From Bradyrhizobium zhanjiangense (GTDB taxonomy: Bacteria; Pseudomonadota; Alphaproteobacteria; Rhizobiales; Xanthobacteraceae), in the NCBI RefSeq assembly GCF_004114935.1, contig NZ_CP022221.1, positions 1 through 64,000 on the forward strand: a stretch of 64,000 nucleotides of DNA, written 5' to 3'. Below, piece by piece: positions 26,419 through 34,654 of the stretch; position 1 is the first letter of the stretch, and each line of letters begins with the position of its first letter. Under the pieces are notes generated by a model. It searched no databases. It was not told the origin of the DNA and saw nothing but the letters and a program-made list of their open reading frames with translations. Position numbers and translations under genes: made by a program.

Positions 26419-27639
26419 CTAACCAACACCCCCCCCCCTCCGTCCCGGCGCCGGCCCGACATACCTTGCCCGCGGCCTGATCAGCTTGCCGAACTGCAAT
26501 TGCTCGCTGGCATGGGCGATCCAGCCGACGCTGCGGGCCATGGCGAACAAAGCGAGCTCGCTGCCGACGGGCAGGCGCAGGGCGTGCACGAGCACGGCGA
26601 GTGCGTAGTCGATGTTGACGAACTCGCCGGTCGCCTCCGCGATCCGCTCCGGCACCTCGCGGGTGAACTTTCGCGGTGCGCCGGCGCGCGACAAGGCATT
26701 CAGCAGCGATTGCGCGCGGGGATCGCCGCGCTTGTAGACGCCATGGCCGAAGCCGGCAAAACGCTCGCCGAGCGCGACGCGTTCGCGCACCATCGGCTCG
26801 ACGTCACGATCGATCAGCGTCTTCACGAGCTGCGAGGCCAGCACGCCGGCGCCGCCATGCTTGGGACCTTTCAGCGCGGCGAGGCCGGCGATCACCGAGT
26901 CATAGAGATTGAGACCGGTCGAGGCGGCACAGCGCGCGGTGAAGGTCGAGGCGTTCAATTCATGGTCGGCGAGCAGCACCAGCGCGCGGCGGATCAGATC
27001 GGGAGCATGCTTGTTGTCGGCCGCCCACGCCTTCGCAACCTGCTGATGCAGCGGCTCGGCCGATGGCTCGGCATTGAGCATGGTCGCGACCAGCAGGCGG
27101 ACGATGCGCGCGCCGACCATGGCGCGGCCATCCGGCGCGCGGGTGAAGGCGCGAGGATCGGCGCTCGCAGCCAGCGCGAGCACGGCGATAGCGCGGTCGA
27201 TCGGCGCCGCCCGCCGCGCGGCCTGCCCGATCGTCCGCATCTCCTCGGAGAGAAAGGGCTGATTGTCCTGATCGAACGGATCGACGCCGGAGACGTCCCA
27301 CAGCAGCGTCGCCGTGTGCTCCAGCGTGTCGCTCTCGGCGAGATCGACGCAGTTGACCCCGCGGTAGATCGCGCCCTCCTCGGTGATGGTCGAGATCTCC
27401 GTGTCCATCACCGGCAGGTCGGCGTCGAAGCTGCGCAGGCCCCTTGGCTCCGGCGACGGCACCCGGCGCTCCTTGAGCGCGCGGACGTCCTCGGCGCGGT
27501 AGCGGTTCCTGCGGGAATCCGTTGTCGGCTCGGAGCGGATCAGGCCGCGGCTGACATAGGCGTAGAGCGTGGCCGGCGAGATCGCGAGCTCGGCGGCGGC
27601 TTCCCGGGCGGAGAGGTAGAGCCCATCGGAATTTTTCAT
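26419..27639 (-). CDS. Citrate synthase-family protein with N-terminal DNA-binding domain
   Basis: In this 406-residue protein, residues about 8-60 resemble an excisionase/MerR-type helix-turn-helix (LSAREAAAELAISPATLYAYVSRG, R-rich wing). The rest is a citrate synthase fold with HELNASTF, GPKHGGAG, GFGHGVYKRGDPRA and an Asp in NIDYALAV at the catalytic acid position. It could be an enzyme, a metabolite-sensing regulator or both. It is divergent from a second citrate synthase gene, and a palindromic sequence lies between them. Confidence 0.85.
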   Translation of the reverse strand: MKNSDGLYLSAREAAAELAISPATLYAYVSRGLIRSEPTTDSRRNRYRAEDVRALKERRVPSPEPRGLRSFDADLPVMDTEISTITEEGAIYRGVNCVDLAESDTLEHTATLLWDVSGVDPFDQDNQPFLSEEMRTIGQAARRAAPIDRAIAVLALAASADPRAFTRAPDGRAMVGARIVRLLVATMLNAEPSAEPLHQQVAKAWAADNKHAPDLIRRALVLLADHELNASTFTARCAASTGLNLYDSVIAGLAALKGPKHGGAGVLASQLVKTLIDRDVEPMVRERVALGERFAGFGHGVYKRGDPRAQSLLNALSRAGAPRKFTREVPERIAEATGEFVNIDYALAVLVHALRLPVGSELALFAMARSVGWIAHASEQLQFGKLIRPRARYVGPAPGRRGGGVG

Positions 27640-27640
27640 A

Positions 27641-27668
27641 TTGATTTATGTAATCAAGATTGATCAAT
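27641..27668. promoter_or_regulatory. Candidate operator between the two citrate synthase genes
   Basis: A perfect inverted repeat TTGATT-N5-AATCAA (27641-27657) is followed by the palindrome ATTGATCAAT (27659-27668) in an AT-rich 77-base divergent gap. It sits next to the start of the HTH-citrate synthase gene, so autoregulation is plausible. Confidence 0.45.
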
Positions 27669-27716
27669 CTGTCGAGAGGCCCGACCTTTCCCATGCGTCA
27701 AACAGGAGATTGGGCC

Positions 27717-28811
27717 ATGAACATCCACCTCACCAAAAGCCAGATCGGGCTGGACGGCGTTCCCGCGGCGGAGACCGTGCTGAGCCATGTCGATGGCGAG
27801 CGCGGCGAGCTGATCATCGCCGGCGAGCATGTCGGCAGCCTCGCCGCCAAATCGAGCTTCGAGGGCGTCACCGCCCGGCTCTGGAACGGCGCCAGCAAGA
27901 CCAGCTTAAGCGAAGGCAATGTGCGGGCGAGCCTGGGTGCCGCGCGTGAGCGCGCCTTCGCGCGATTGCCGGATCTGTTGCCGGCGACACAAGGCATGGG
28001 CATCGTCGACGGGTTTCGCGCGGCGGTCGCGGGACTTCGCGCCGAACATGGACTGGAGCACGAGGCCACCATCGTCGGCGCGTTTCCAGTGATCGCCGGC
28101 GCGCTGGTCCGCCGCGCAAAAGGACTCGAGCCGGTCGCGCCCGATCCCAGCGTGAGCCACGCCGCCGACACGCTGCGCATGCTGCACGGGCGGGCGCCTG
28201 CAACGCGCGAGGTCACCGCGCTCGATGCCTATCTCGTCACCGTCTGCGACCATGGCATGAATGCCTCGACCTTCACGACGCGCGTGGTGGCCTCGACGCA
28301 AGCCGATCTGTTCGCCGCCGTGACCGCGGGCTATTGCGCGCTCACCGGCCCCTTGCATGGCGGCGCGCCGGAGCCGGTGCTTGAGATGCTCGATGCGATC
28401 GGCTCGCGCGAATGCATCCAGAGCTGGGTCGATGCGGCGCTGGCACGCGGCGAGCGGATGATGGGTTTTGGTCACCGCGTCTATCGCGTGCGCGACCCGC
28501 GTGCCGACGTGCTGAAGACCGCGATCGAGGCACTGGCTTCCAACGGCGCCGACCTGCCCTTTGCCGGCGAGGTCGAAGCCTATATCCGCAGCGCGCTGCG
28601 CAAGAAGAATCCGGATCGGCCGCTGGAGACCAATGTCGAGTTCTTCACCGCCATCCTGCTCGATGCACTCGCAATTCCGAGGCAGGCCTTCACGCCGATC
28701 TTCGCGGTGGCGCGTGTGGCAGGATGGACCGCGCATGCGCGCGAGCAGCAGCGCACGGGACGGCTGATCCGGCCGAGTTCGTGTTATGTGGGGGTCATGC
28801 CGAAGGAATGA
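27717..28811 (+). CDS. Citrate/methylcitrate synthase-like protein
   Basis: This 364-residue citrate synthase fold starts at the ATG at 27717, preceded by GGAG. It shows DHGMNASTF (His), GPLHGGAPE (His) and GFGHRVYRVRDPRAD. Where citrate synthases have the catalytic Asp in an NVDF motif, this protein reads NVEFFTA, so Glu replaces Asp. Activity may be low or altered. It is divergent from the HTH-fused homologue, and the two are not close copies of each other. Confidence 0.85.
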   Translation: MNIHLTKSQIGLDGVPAAETVLSHVDGERGELIIAGEHVGSLAAKSSFEGVTARLWNGASKTSLSEGNVRASLGAARERAFARLPDLLPATQGMGIVDGFRAAVAGLRAEHGLEHEATIVGAFPVIAGALVRRAKGLEPVAPDPSVSHAADTLRMLHGRAPATREVTALDAYLVTVCDHGMNASTFTTRVVASTQADLFAAVTAGYCALTGPLHGGAPEPVLEMLDAIGSRECIQSWVDAALARGERMMGFGHRVYRVRDPRADVLKTAIEALASNGADLPFAGEVEAYIRSALRKKNPDRPLETNVEFFTAILLDALAIPRQAFTPIFAVARVAGWTAHAREQQRTGRLIRPSSCYVGVMPKE

Positions 28812-28816
28812 TGAAG

Positions 28817-28902
28817 TAGCCTGGATGGAGCGAAGCGAAATCCAGGAAAGTCGCTTGTGTGAGAAAGACCCGGATTACGCTGACGCTCCATCCAGGCTAC
28901 GC
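28817..28902. repeat. Palindromic repeat (TAGCCTGGATGGAGCG family)
   Basis: TAGCCTGGATGGAGCGAAGC and its imperfect complement near 28885-28902 form a long hairpin after the citrate synthase gene. The rest of 28903-29067 has no gene. Confidence 0.75.
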
Positions 28903-29067
28903 GGCTGAGGACTAAGAGAAAGGCGACAGCGGAGCTCCCACTCCGCCGTCGTGCAGGCAAAGTCTTGATCTACGACAGGTTGAGAGGGGTCTATACGTCT
29001 CCGACGAGCACTGTGGAACGAATGCGCGGCCGGCGAATTGCCTGAGCTGGCCCCGCAGAGGAACGCG

Positions 29068-30105
29068 ATGCTGGACTTGCTTGGACATTCGGACGAGGCC
29101 AGGATCGGCGAGATCGCGAGGCAAGCAGCGAGCAGGAGCGCTGGCGGCGCGGATTCCGAGAGGCGATTCCGGGACTTGCTCCAGGCGCTGCCCGCCGCGA
29201 TCTATACGACCGACGCAGAAGGCCGCATTACCTTCTTCAATCAAGCCTGCATCGATTTTGCCGGACGGACGCCAGAGGCCGGCGCGATGTGGTGCGTGAC
29301 ATGGAAGCTCTATCTGCCCGACGGCACGCCGCTTCCTCACGATGAGTGCCCCATGGCAATCGCGCTCAAGCAGAACCGGCCGGTGCGCGACGTCGAGGCC
29401 GTGGCCGAACGGCCGGACGGCTCGCGGATTTGCTTCATGCCCTATCCGACGCCCCTGCGCGACGAACGCGGCCGACTGGTCGGCGCAGTGAACATGCTGG
29501 TCGACATCACGGCTCGCAAGCAGGCCGAGCAGCGGATGATGCTCCTCGCCTACGAGGTCGATCATCGTTCGAACAATCTGCTCGCGGTGACGCAGGCGAT
29601 GCTGCGGCTGACGAAGGCCGAGACCGCTGCAGAATTCCAGGCCGCGTTTCAAGGCCGACTTAGTGCGCTTGCCAACGTGCAGAGGCTGTTCTCGGCGTCG
29701 CGCTGGACCGGTGCGAGTCTGAAGACCATCGTCGAAGACGAACTCCGGCCGTACGCAGGCGGAGACGGCGAACGTATCAGTATCACTGGAGACGACATCC
29801 GCCTGCCGGCGACGCTCGCCCAATCGATCGCGGTCGCCGTGCACGAGCTTGCGACCAACGCCGCCAAATACGGGTCGCTATCGACGCCTTCGGGCCGGCT
29901 GGAGATCCGCTGGGAGGCCAATGGTGCAGAACCTCTCGTGCTGCACTGGTCGGAGCGCGGCGGTCCCAGGGTCGACGAGCCGCCGACGCGCAAGGGCTTT
30001 GGCATCGGCGCGGTCGATGGCATCATCCGGACCTTGCGCGGACGGGTGACCCGGTGGTGGAAGCCGGAAGGACTGGTTTGCGAACTGTCCTTCCCGGAGG
30101 CGTAG
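29068..30105 (+). CDS. PAS-domain HWE-type sensor histidine kinase
   Basis: This 345-residue protein has a PAS domain (about residues 30-150; AAIYTTDAEGRITFFNQAC) and then an HWE/HisKA_2-type kinase. The phospho-acceptor box is EVDHRSNNLLAV (His about 166) and the N-box is HELATNAAKYG (about 259). HWE kinases of rhizobia often signal light, oxygen or general stress. No membrane segment or response-regulator gene is adjacent. I chose the ATG at 29068, with GAGG upstream, over a TTG at 29038. Confidence 0.87.
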   Translation: MLDLLGHSDEARIGEIARQAASRSAGGADSERRFRDLLQALPAAIYTTDAEGRITFFNQACIDFAGRTPEAGAMWCVTWKLYLPDGTPLPHDECPMAIALKQNRPVRDVEAVAERPDGSRICFMPYPTPLRDERGRLVGAVNMLVDITARKQAEQRMMLLAYEVDHRSNNLLAVTQAMLRLTKAETAAEFQAAFQGRLSALANVQRLFSASRWTGASLKTIVEDELRPYAGGDGERISITGDDIRLPATLAQSIAVAVHELATNAAKYGSLSTPSGRLEIRWEANGAEPLVLHWSERGGPRVDEPPTRKGFGIGAVDGIIRTLRGRVTRWWKPEGLVCELSFPEA

Positions 30106-30107
30106 CC

Positions 30108-30740
30108 TTACGCCTCCCGCACCACCGTCTTCAGATAATTATACGCCTTGATGATCTCGATCAGGCGGTCTTCGGTCGAGCGGTCGCCGCCATTGGCATC
30201 GGGGTGGTGCTGCTTCACCAGGGCCTTGTACTTGGTCTTGACGTCGGCGAGCGTGGCGTCGGGGCCGAGGCCCATGACCTGCAGCGCCTTGCGCTCGGCG
30301 TTCATTACCTTGCGCGTCTCGGCCTTGGGCTGAGCCTCGGGACCGCGGCGCCAGCTGGCGCGGCCGTTGATCTCACTGAACATGCTGAACGGATCGAACG
30401 CGCCATCGATCTCGGCTTCCGAAGCTTTCTTGCCGCCGTTGGCCCCCATCTTCCAGGTCGGGCGGTGGCCGGTCAGCGCATCCTTCTGGTAGCGCGCGAC
30501 CGCATCGGCATTCATGCCCGAGAAGAAATTGTAGTTCTGGTTGTACTCGCGGACGTGCTCCAGGCAGAAGTGCCAGTACTCGCGCGAATTCTCGCGCCCC
30601 TTCGGCGCGCGGTGGCTGCCCTTGTTCTGGCAGCCGGTCCATTCGCAGGCGACCACGGTCTCGCGCGGCTTCGCTTCCGGCTGCTTGCCGCGCGGCTTGA
30701 CGCGGATGGAGTCGAAGAACTTTGATGAATCGATCGGCAT
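30108..30740 (-). CDS. J-domain protein
   Basis: This 210-residue protein has a DnaJ domain at its C-terminus with the essential HPD tripeptide (HHPDANGG, about residues 178-185). A Cys-containing segment (CEWTGCQNKG, FCLEH) at about residues 32-60 may bind zinc. The order is the reverse of classical DnaJ. It is expected to stimulate an Hsp70 on unknown clients. Convergent with the kinase gene. Confidence 0.85.
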   Translation of the reverse strand: MPIDSSKFFDSIRVKPRGKQPEAKPRETVVACEWTGCQNKGSHRAPKGRENSREYWHFCLEHVREYNQNYNFFSGMNADAVARYQKDALTGHRPTWKMGANGGKKASEAEIDGAFDPFSMFSEINGRASWRRGPEAQPKAETRKVMNAERKALQVMGLGPDATLADVKTKYKALVKQHHPDANGGDRSTEDRLIEIIKAYNYLKTVVREA

Positions 30741-30869
30741 GGCTGACTTTGACTACGCAATGCAAAAACCTTCAAGTCTTGACATTGCAATTAGCTAGAA
30801 ACCCGGTCGCAGTTACCTGGGACTCCCGGGTATTGACGGGGTGCGACCGCGCACCTTAATGGCACACAC

Positions 30870-31139
30870 ATGGCTATCAGAGACACTATCAGCAACAGGT
30901 TGCAAGAAGCTTTCAAGCCGGAAAGCCTGCAGGTCGTCGACGAGTCACATTTGCATGAGGGTCACGCCGGCCATCGGCCGAGCGGCGAGACGCACTTCCG
31001 TGTTTATATCGTGTCTGAGGCCTTCAAAGGGAAGAGCCGGGTCGATCGCCACCGCATGATAAATTCGGCGCTGGCTGCGGAACTCGCCGGCGGCGTCCAC
31101 GCGCTAGCGATCCACGCGAAGGCGCCGGGGGAAAGGTGA
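30870..31139 (+). CDS. bolA: BolA-family protein
   Basis: This 89-residue BolA protein has the central HFRVYIVSEAFKGKSRVDRH helix-turn segment and the conserved His residues (HLHEGHAGH) used with monothiol glutaredoxins for 2Fe-2S binding. It is divergent from the J-domain gene, the common order in alphaproteobacteria. Likely roles are iron-sulfur trafficking and stress response. Confidence 0.9.
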   Translation: MAIRDTISNRLQEAFKPESLQVVDESHLHEGHAGHRPSGETHFRVYIVSEAFKGKSRVDRHRMINSALAAELAGGVHALAIHAKAPGER

Positions 31140-31145
31140 TCTCCT

Positions 31146-31185
31146 CTTACCCTCCCCTGATGAGGCCCCTCCAGGGGAGGGTAAG
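31146..31185. terminator. Bidirectional hairpin between bolA and the CBS-domain gene
   Basis: CTTACCCTCCCCTG (31146-31159) pairs perfectly with CAGGGGAGGGTAAG (31172-31185). The hairpin lies between two convergent genes. Confidence 0.6.
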
Positions 31186-31190
31186 CGACA

Positions 31191-32495
31191 TCAAAACGAC
31201 GTCCCGGCCCGCCTCGGTTTTGCTTCCTCCAGCTCCGCCTCGCGCGGCACCGGTGAGATGCGGAGCGCGGTGATGCGGTTGCGTTCGCGGCGGAGGACGC
31301 GGAAACGGAAGCCGTGGAAGGTGAAGCTCTGGCCGCGGTCGGGGATCGAGCGGGCCTCGTGAATGACGAGGCCGGCCACCGTGGTCGCCTCCTCGTCGGG
31401 CAGGTGCCAGTCCATGGCGCGGTTGAGATCGCGGATCGGCACCGAGCCGTCGACCACGACCGAGCCGTCCGGCTGGGCGCGCACGCCGGCGACCACGACG
31501 TCGTGCTCGTCGGAGATGTCGCCGACGATCTCCTCCAAAATGTCTTCCAGCGTCACGAGCCCTTCAACCTCGCCGTACTCGTCGACGACGAGCGCGAAAT
31601 GGGTCTTGCGGCGGCGGAACGCCTTGAGCTGCTCAGAGACCGGGCGCATCTCCGGCACGAACCAGGGCGGCAGCGCGATGGTGGAGACATCGATCCGCGA
31701 GGTGTCGCCGTCGGAGGCGCGGATCGCGCGCAGGAGATCCTTGGCGTGGAGCACGCCGATGATGTTCTCGGGCTTCTCGCGCCACAGCGGGATGCGGGTG
31801 TATTCGGTCGCCAGCACCTCGCGCACCAGCTCTTCCGGCGGCAAATCGGCATTGATCATCATCATCTCGGTGCGATGGATCATGACGTCGGAGACCTGGA
31901 GCTCGCGCAGATCGAGCAGGCCACCAAGCATGTCGCGGTCATGCTTCTCGAACTTGCCTTCGTGGTGCAACAGGTCGACCGCGCCGCGCAGGCGCTCGGT
32001 CGGCGACAGGATCGCCTGATGCTCGCCGGCGAGGCCAAACAGGCGCAGCAACAGGCGCACAATGACTTCCACGATGCGCAGCAGCGGCCCCAGCACGTAC
32101 ATGGTCAGCCGCATCGGGCGTGCGACCGCAAGCGCCACGCGGTCCGGCGCGTTGATGGCGATGGTCTTCGGCAGAACCTCCGCGAAGATCACGACCAGCG
32201 CCGTCATCACCCCGGTCGCATAGAGCACGCCGACATCACCGAACCAGGCCGTGAATATCGCGGTGGCGATCGCGGAGGAGCCGATATTGGCGATGTTGTT
32301 GCCGAGCAGCAGCGCGCCGATCAGGCGCTCGCGCATGTCGAGCAGCTGCGAGACGACGTCGGCGTCGTGATTGCCCTGCTTGGAGAGCCTGAGCATGCTG
32401 GAGCGCGAGGCGCCGGTCAGCGCGGTCTCGCTCGCGGCGAAGAACGCCGAGACCAGGAGGCAGAGGACAACGATGGTGAATCCGAGCCAGTCCAT
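31191..32495 (-). CDS. CNNM/HlyC-CorC family membrane protein with CBS domains
   Basis: In this 434-residue protein, residues 1-190 form the DUF21 transmembrane domain with about four hydrophobic segments (SAFFAASETALTGASRS). A CBS pair follows (VSDVMIHRTEMMMI, EYGEVEGLVTLEDILEEIVGD) and then the CorC/HlyC C-terminal domain. Family members are linked to Mg2+ or Co2+ efflux. The old haemolysin name is not informative here. Confidence 0.88.
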   Translation of the reverse strand: MDWLGFTIVVLCLLVSAFFAASETALTGASRSSMLRLSKQGNHDADVVSQLLDMRERLIGALLLGNNIANIGSSAIATAIFTAWFGDVGVLYATGVMTALVVIFAEVLPKTIAINAPDRVALAVARPMRLTMYVLGPLLRIVEVIVRLLLRLFGLAGEHQAILSPTERLRGAVDLLHHEGKFEKHDRDMLGGLLDLRELQVSDVMIHRTEMMMINADLPPEELVREVLATEYTRIPLWREKPENIIGVLHAKDLLRAIRASDGDTSRIDVSTIALPPWFVPEMRPVSEQLKAFRRRKTHFALVVDEYGEVEGLVTLEDILEEIVGDISDEHDVVVAGVRAQPDGSVVVDGSVPIRDLNRAMDWHLPDEEATTVAGLVIHEARSIPDRGQSFTFHGFRFRVLRRERNRITALRISPVPREAELEEAKPRRAGTSF

Positions 32496-32510
32496 GCACC
32501 ACTCTAGCTT

Positions 32511-32574
32511 CTTGTTTGGACGCGTTGTCTTGACGCGAACCGGTATCCACTTCGCGCGAAAACGCTTTGGCGCC
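32511..32574. repeat. Dispersed repeat (TTGACGCGAACCGGTATCCA family)
   Basis: About 64 bases closely match 43950-44012. Both copies lie directly upstream of one gene and downstream of another on the minus strand. Confidence 0.75.
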
Positions 32575-32587
32575 GTTCAGCCGCGCA

Positions 32588-33736
32588 TCACGCCTTCTGC
32601 GCAAGCTTCTCTTGCAGGAAATCGCGCACCGGGGCGGGCTCGACATCCTTGGCGATCACCGCGCGCCCGACGGCCTCCAGCAGGATGAAGGTGAGCTTGC
32701 CGCGCTTGACCTTCTTGTCCTGCGCCATCAGCGCCATCAGCGCGTCGGCATCGGCAAGCCCTTCCTGGGCAAAACCCGCGATGTCCTGCAAACGCGTCGG
32801 CAGGCCAGCCTCGACCAGATGCCGCTCGACGCGCGTCGCGTCCTGCTCGCCGATCATGCCGAGCTTGGCCGAGAACTGCACCGCCAGTGTCATGCCGATC
32901 GCGACGCCCTCGCCGTGGAACAGGCGGTCGGAGAAGCCGGTCGCCGCTTCCAGTGCGTGACCAAAGGTATGGCCGAGATTGAGCAGCGCGCGCTCGCCGG
33001 TTTCGCGCTCATCGCGCGAGACGACGCCGGCCTTGGCGCGGCACGACGTCGCGATGGCATGCTCGCGCGCCGAGCCACCCCTGAAGATGTCGGCATGGTT
33101 CTTCTCCAGCCAGCTGAAGAAGGCTTCGTCGCCGAGCACGCCATATTTGGCGACCTCGGCATAGCCGGCGCGGAATTGCCGCGGCGACAGCGTATCGAGC
33201 ACGGCGGTGTCGGCGATGACCAGCACCGGCTGGTGGAAGGCGCCGAGCAGGTTCTTGCCCTGCGGCGAGTTGATGCCGGTCTTGCCGCCGACGGATGAAT
33301 CGACCTGCGCCAGCAGCGAGGTCGGCACCTGCACGAAATCGACGCCGCGGCGCAGGATCGCCGCGGCAAAGCCGGCGAGATCGCCGACCACGCCGCCGCC
33401 GAGCGCGATGACGAGATCGTTGCGCTCGATTTTTGCGGCGATCAGGGCCTCGCTGACCTTTTCCAGGCCCGCATAGGTTTTGGAGATCTCGCCTTCCTCG
33501 ACCACGATGCGCGACGTCGGAATGCCGGCGGCAGCAAGCGAAGCTTCGGTGGGTTCCAGCCAGTGCTTTGCAACGGTGCGATCGGTCACTACAGCGGTGC
33601 GCACGCCGGGGCGCAAGCGCGCGACGCGCTCGCCGAGCGAGGCCAGCACGCCGCGGCCGATGACGATGTCATAGGCGCGCTCGCCCAGCGCGACATCGAC
33701 ATTGACAGGATCGGAATGTTTCAAGGGCGCAGTCAT
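32588..33736 (-). CDS. aroB: 3-dehydroquinate synthase
   Basis: This 382-residue enzyme performs the second step of the shikimate pathway, cyclising DAHP to 3-dehydroquinate with NAD+ and a divalent metal. It shows ALGGGVVGDLAGFAA (NAD/phosphate loop), QVPTSLLAQVDSSVGGKTGIN and the metal-binding His residues in LNLGHTFGHALE. The start overlaps the aroK stop as ATGA, so the two genes are translationally coupled. Confidence 0.95.
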   Translation of the reverse strand: MTAPLKHSDPVNVDVALGERAYDIVIGRGVLASLGERVARLRPGVRTAVVTDRTVAKHWLEPTEASLAAAGIPTSRIVVEEGEISKTYAGLEKVSEALIAAKIERNDLVIALGGGVVGDLAGFAAAILRRGVDFVQVPTSLLAQVDSSVGGKTGINSPQGKNLLGAFHQPVLVIADTAVLDTLSPRQFRAGYAEVAKYGVLGDEAFFSWLEKNHADIFRGGSAREHAIATSCRAKAGVVSRDERETGERALLNLGHTFGHALEAATGFSDRLFHGEGVAIGMTLAVQFSAKLGMIGEQDATRVERHLVEAGLPTRLQDIAGFAQEGLADADALMALMAQDKKVKRGKLTFILLEAVGRAVIAKDVEPAPVRDFLQEKLAQKA

Positions 33737-34344
33737 CGTACGGCACTCGCAAGGTCAGCAGGCGGCACGCCGCAGAGATGGGCGTGCAGCGTCTCGATGC
33801 ATTCCTCGACGATCTTGTCGTGCGGCACGTCGCGCGAGGCGATGGTGAGGTCGGCATGGCGATAGACCGGCTCGCGCTCGGTGAGCAGGCGCGTCACGGT
33901 TCCTTCGGGATCGGCGGTCTGGAGCAGCGGGCGATCGGCACGGCGCCGCACCCGACGCATGATGACGTCGTGGTCGGCCTTGAGCCAGATCGAGACCGCT
34001 TTCGCGGCGATGCGCGCGCGCGTCTCCTCGCGCATGAAGGCGCCGCCGCCGGTCGCGAGTACGATCGGCCCACCGTCCAGCAGCCGCGCGATCACGCGGG
34101 CCTCGCCGTCGCGGAAATGCGGCTCGCCATGGCGCTCGAAAATTTCCGGTATGGTCATGCCGGCCGCCGCCTCGATCTCGGTGTCGGCGTCGACGAAAGG
34201 CAGCTTGAGCCGCGCCGCCATGCGGCGGCCGATGGTGGATTTGCCCACCCCCATCATGCCGACCAGCACGATCGAGCGCGCCCCGAGCGCCGACAGGATG
34301 TCGGCCTCAGGCGAACCGGATAGCGGTAACGCGGCGTCGGACAT
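33733..34344 (-). CDS. aroK: Shikimate kinase
   Basis: This 203-residue kinase phosphorylates shikimate. It shows Walker A GMMGVGKST, the substrate region DADTEIEAAAGMTIPEIFE, and ATGGGAFM, with the lid R in DRPLLQ. I chose the ATG at 34344 (MSDAALPL). The open frame continues to 34431, but the extra residues are not typical. It forms an operon with aroB. Confidence 0.93.
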   Translation of the reverse strand: MSDAALPLSGSPEADILSALGARSIVLVGMMGVGKSTIGRRMAARLKLPFVDADTEIEAAAGMTIPEIFERHGEPHFRDGEARVIARLLDGGPIVLATGGGAFMREETRARIAAKAVSIWLKADHDVIMRRVRRRADRPLLQTADPEGTVTRLLTEREPVYRHADLTIASRDVPHDKIVEECIETLHAHLCGVPPADLASAVR

Positions 34345-34490
34345 GGATCTCGCTCGATCTGCCGCCAAAGGCGGCATGCTTTCGCCACCTATACGACCCC
34401 GCAGGGGGCCTCGCCAGAGGACTCTTGCCACGAAACGGCGAACATGTTGGATGATTTCATTGGTTAATTTGGCCTCCGGACCCCAGCACG

Positions 34491-34637
34491 ATGCCCAGCC
34501 TGTTCCGCTTCCTGACGGTCGTCGCCGTGATCGCCGGCATCGTCTATGGCGTGGTCTTCGCGCTGGCGAATTTCGTCAGTCCAAAGCCGCGGGAAATGAC
34601 GGTGACGATCCCGCCTGACAAGTTTCTCAAGAAATAG
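34491..34637 (+). CDS. Small single-pass membrane protein upstream of xerD
   Basis: A 48-residue frame (MPSLFRFLTVVAVIAGIVYG, then VVFALANFVSPKPRE) has one hydrophobic segment at residues about 5-29 and ends PPDKFLKK. It stops 17 bases before xerD and so may be co-transcribed with it. Coding is supported by its clean start, membrane-protein character and position. No function is known to me. Confidence 0.6.
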   Translation: MPSLFRFLTVVAVIAGIVYGVVFALANFVSPKPREMTVTIPPDKFLKK

Positions 34638-34654
34638 CAGCTAGGCTCCAGGGC

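Noticed and set aside
28812..29067. TTG start at 29038 for the HWE kinase
   Set aside because: The ATG at 29068 has a better ribosome binding site, and the PAS domain begins after it.
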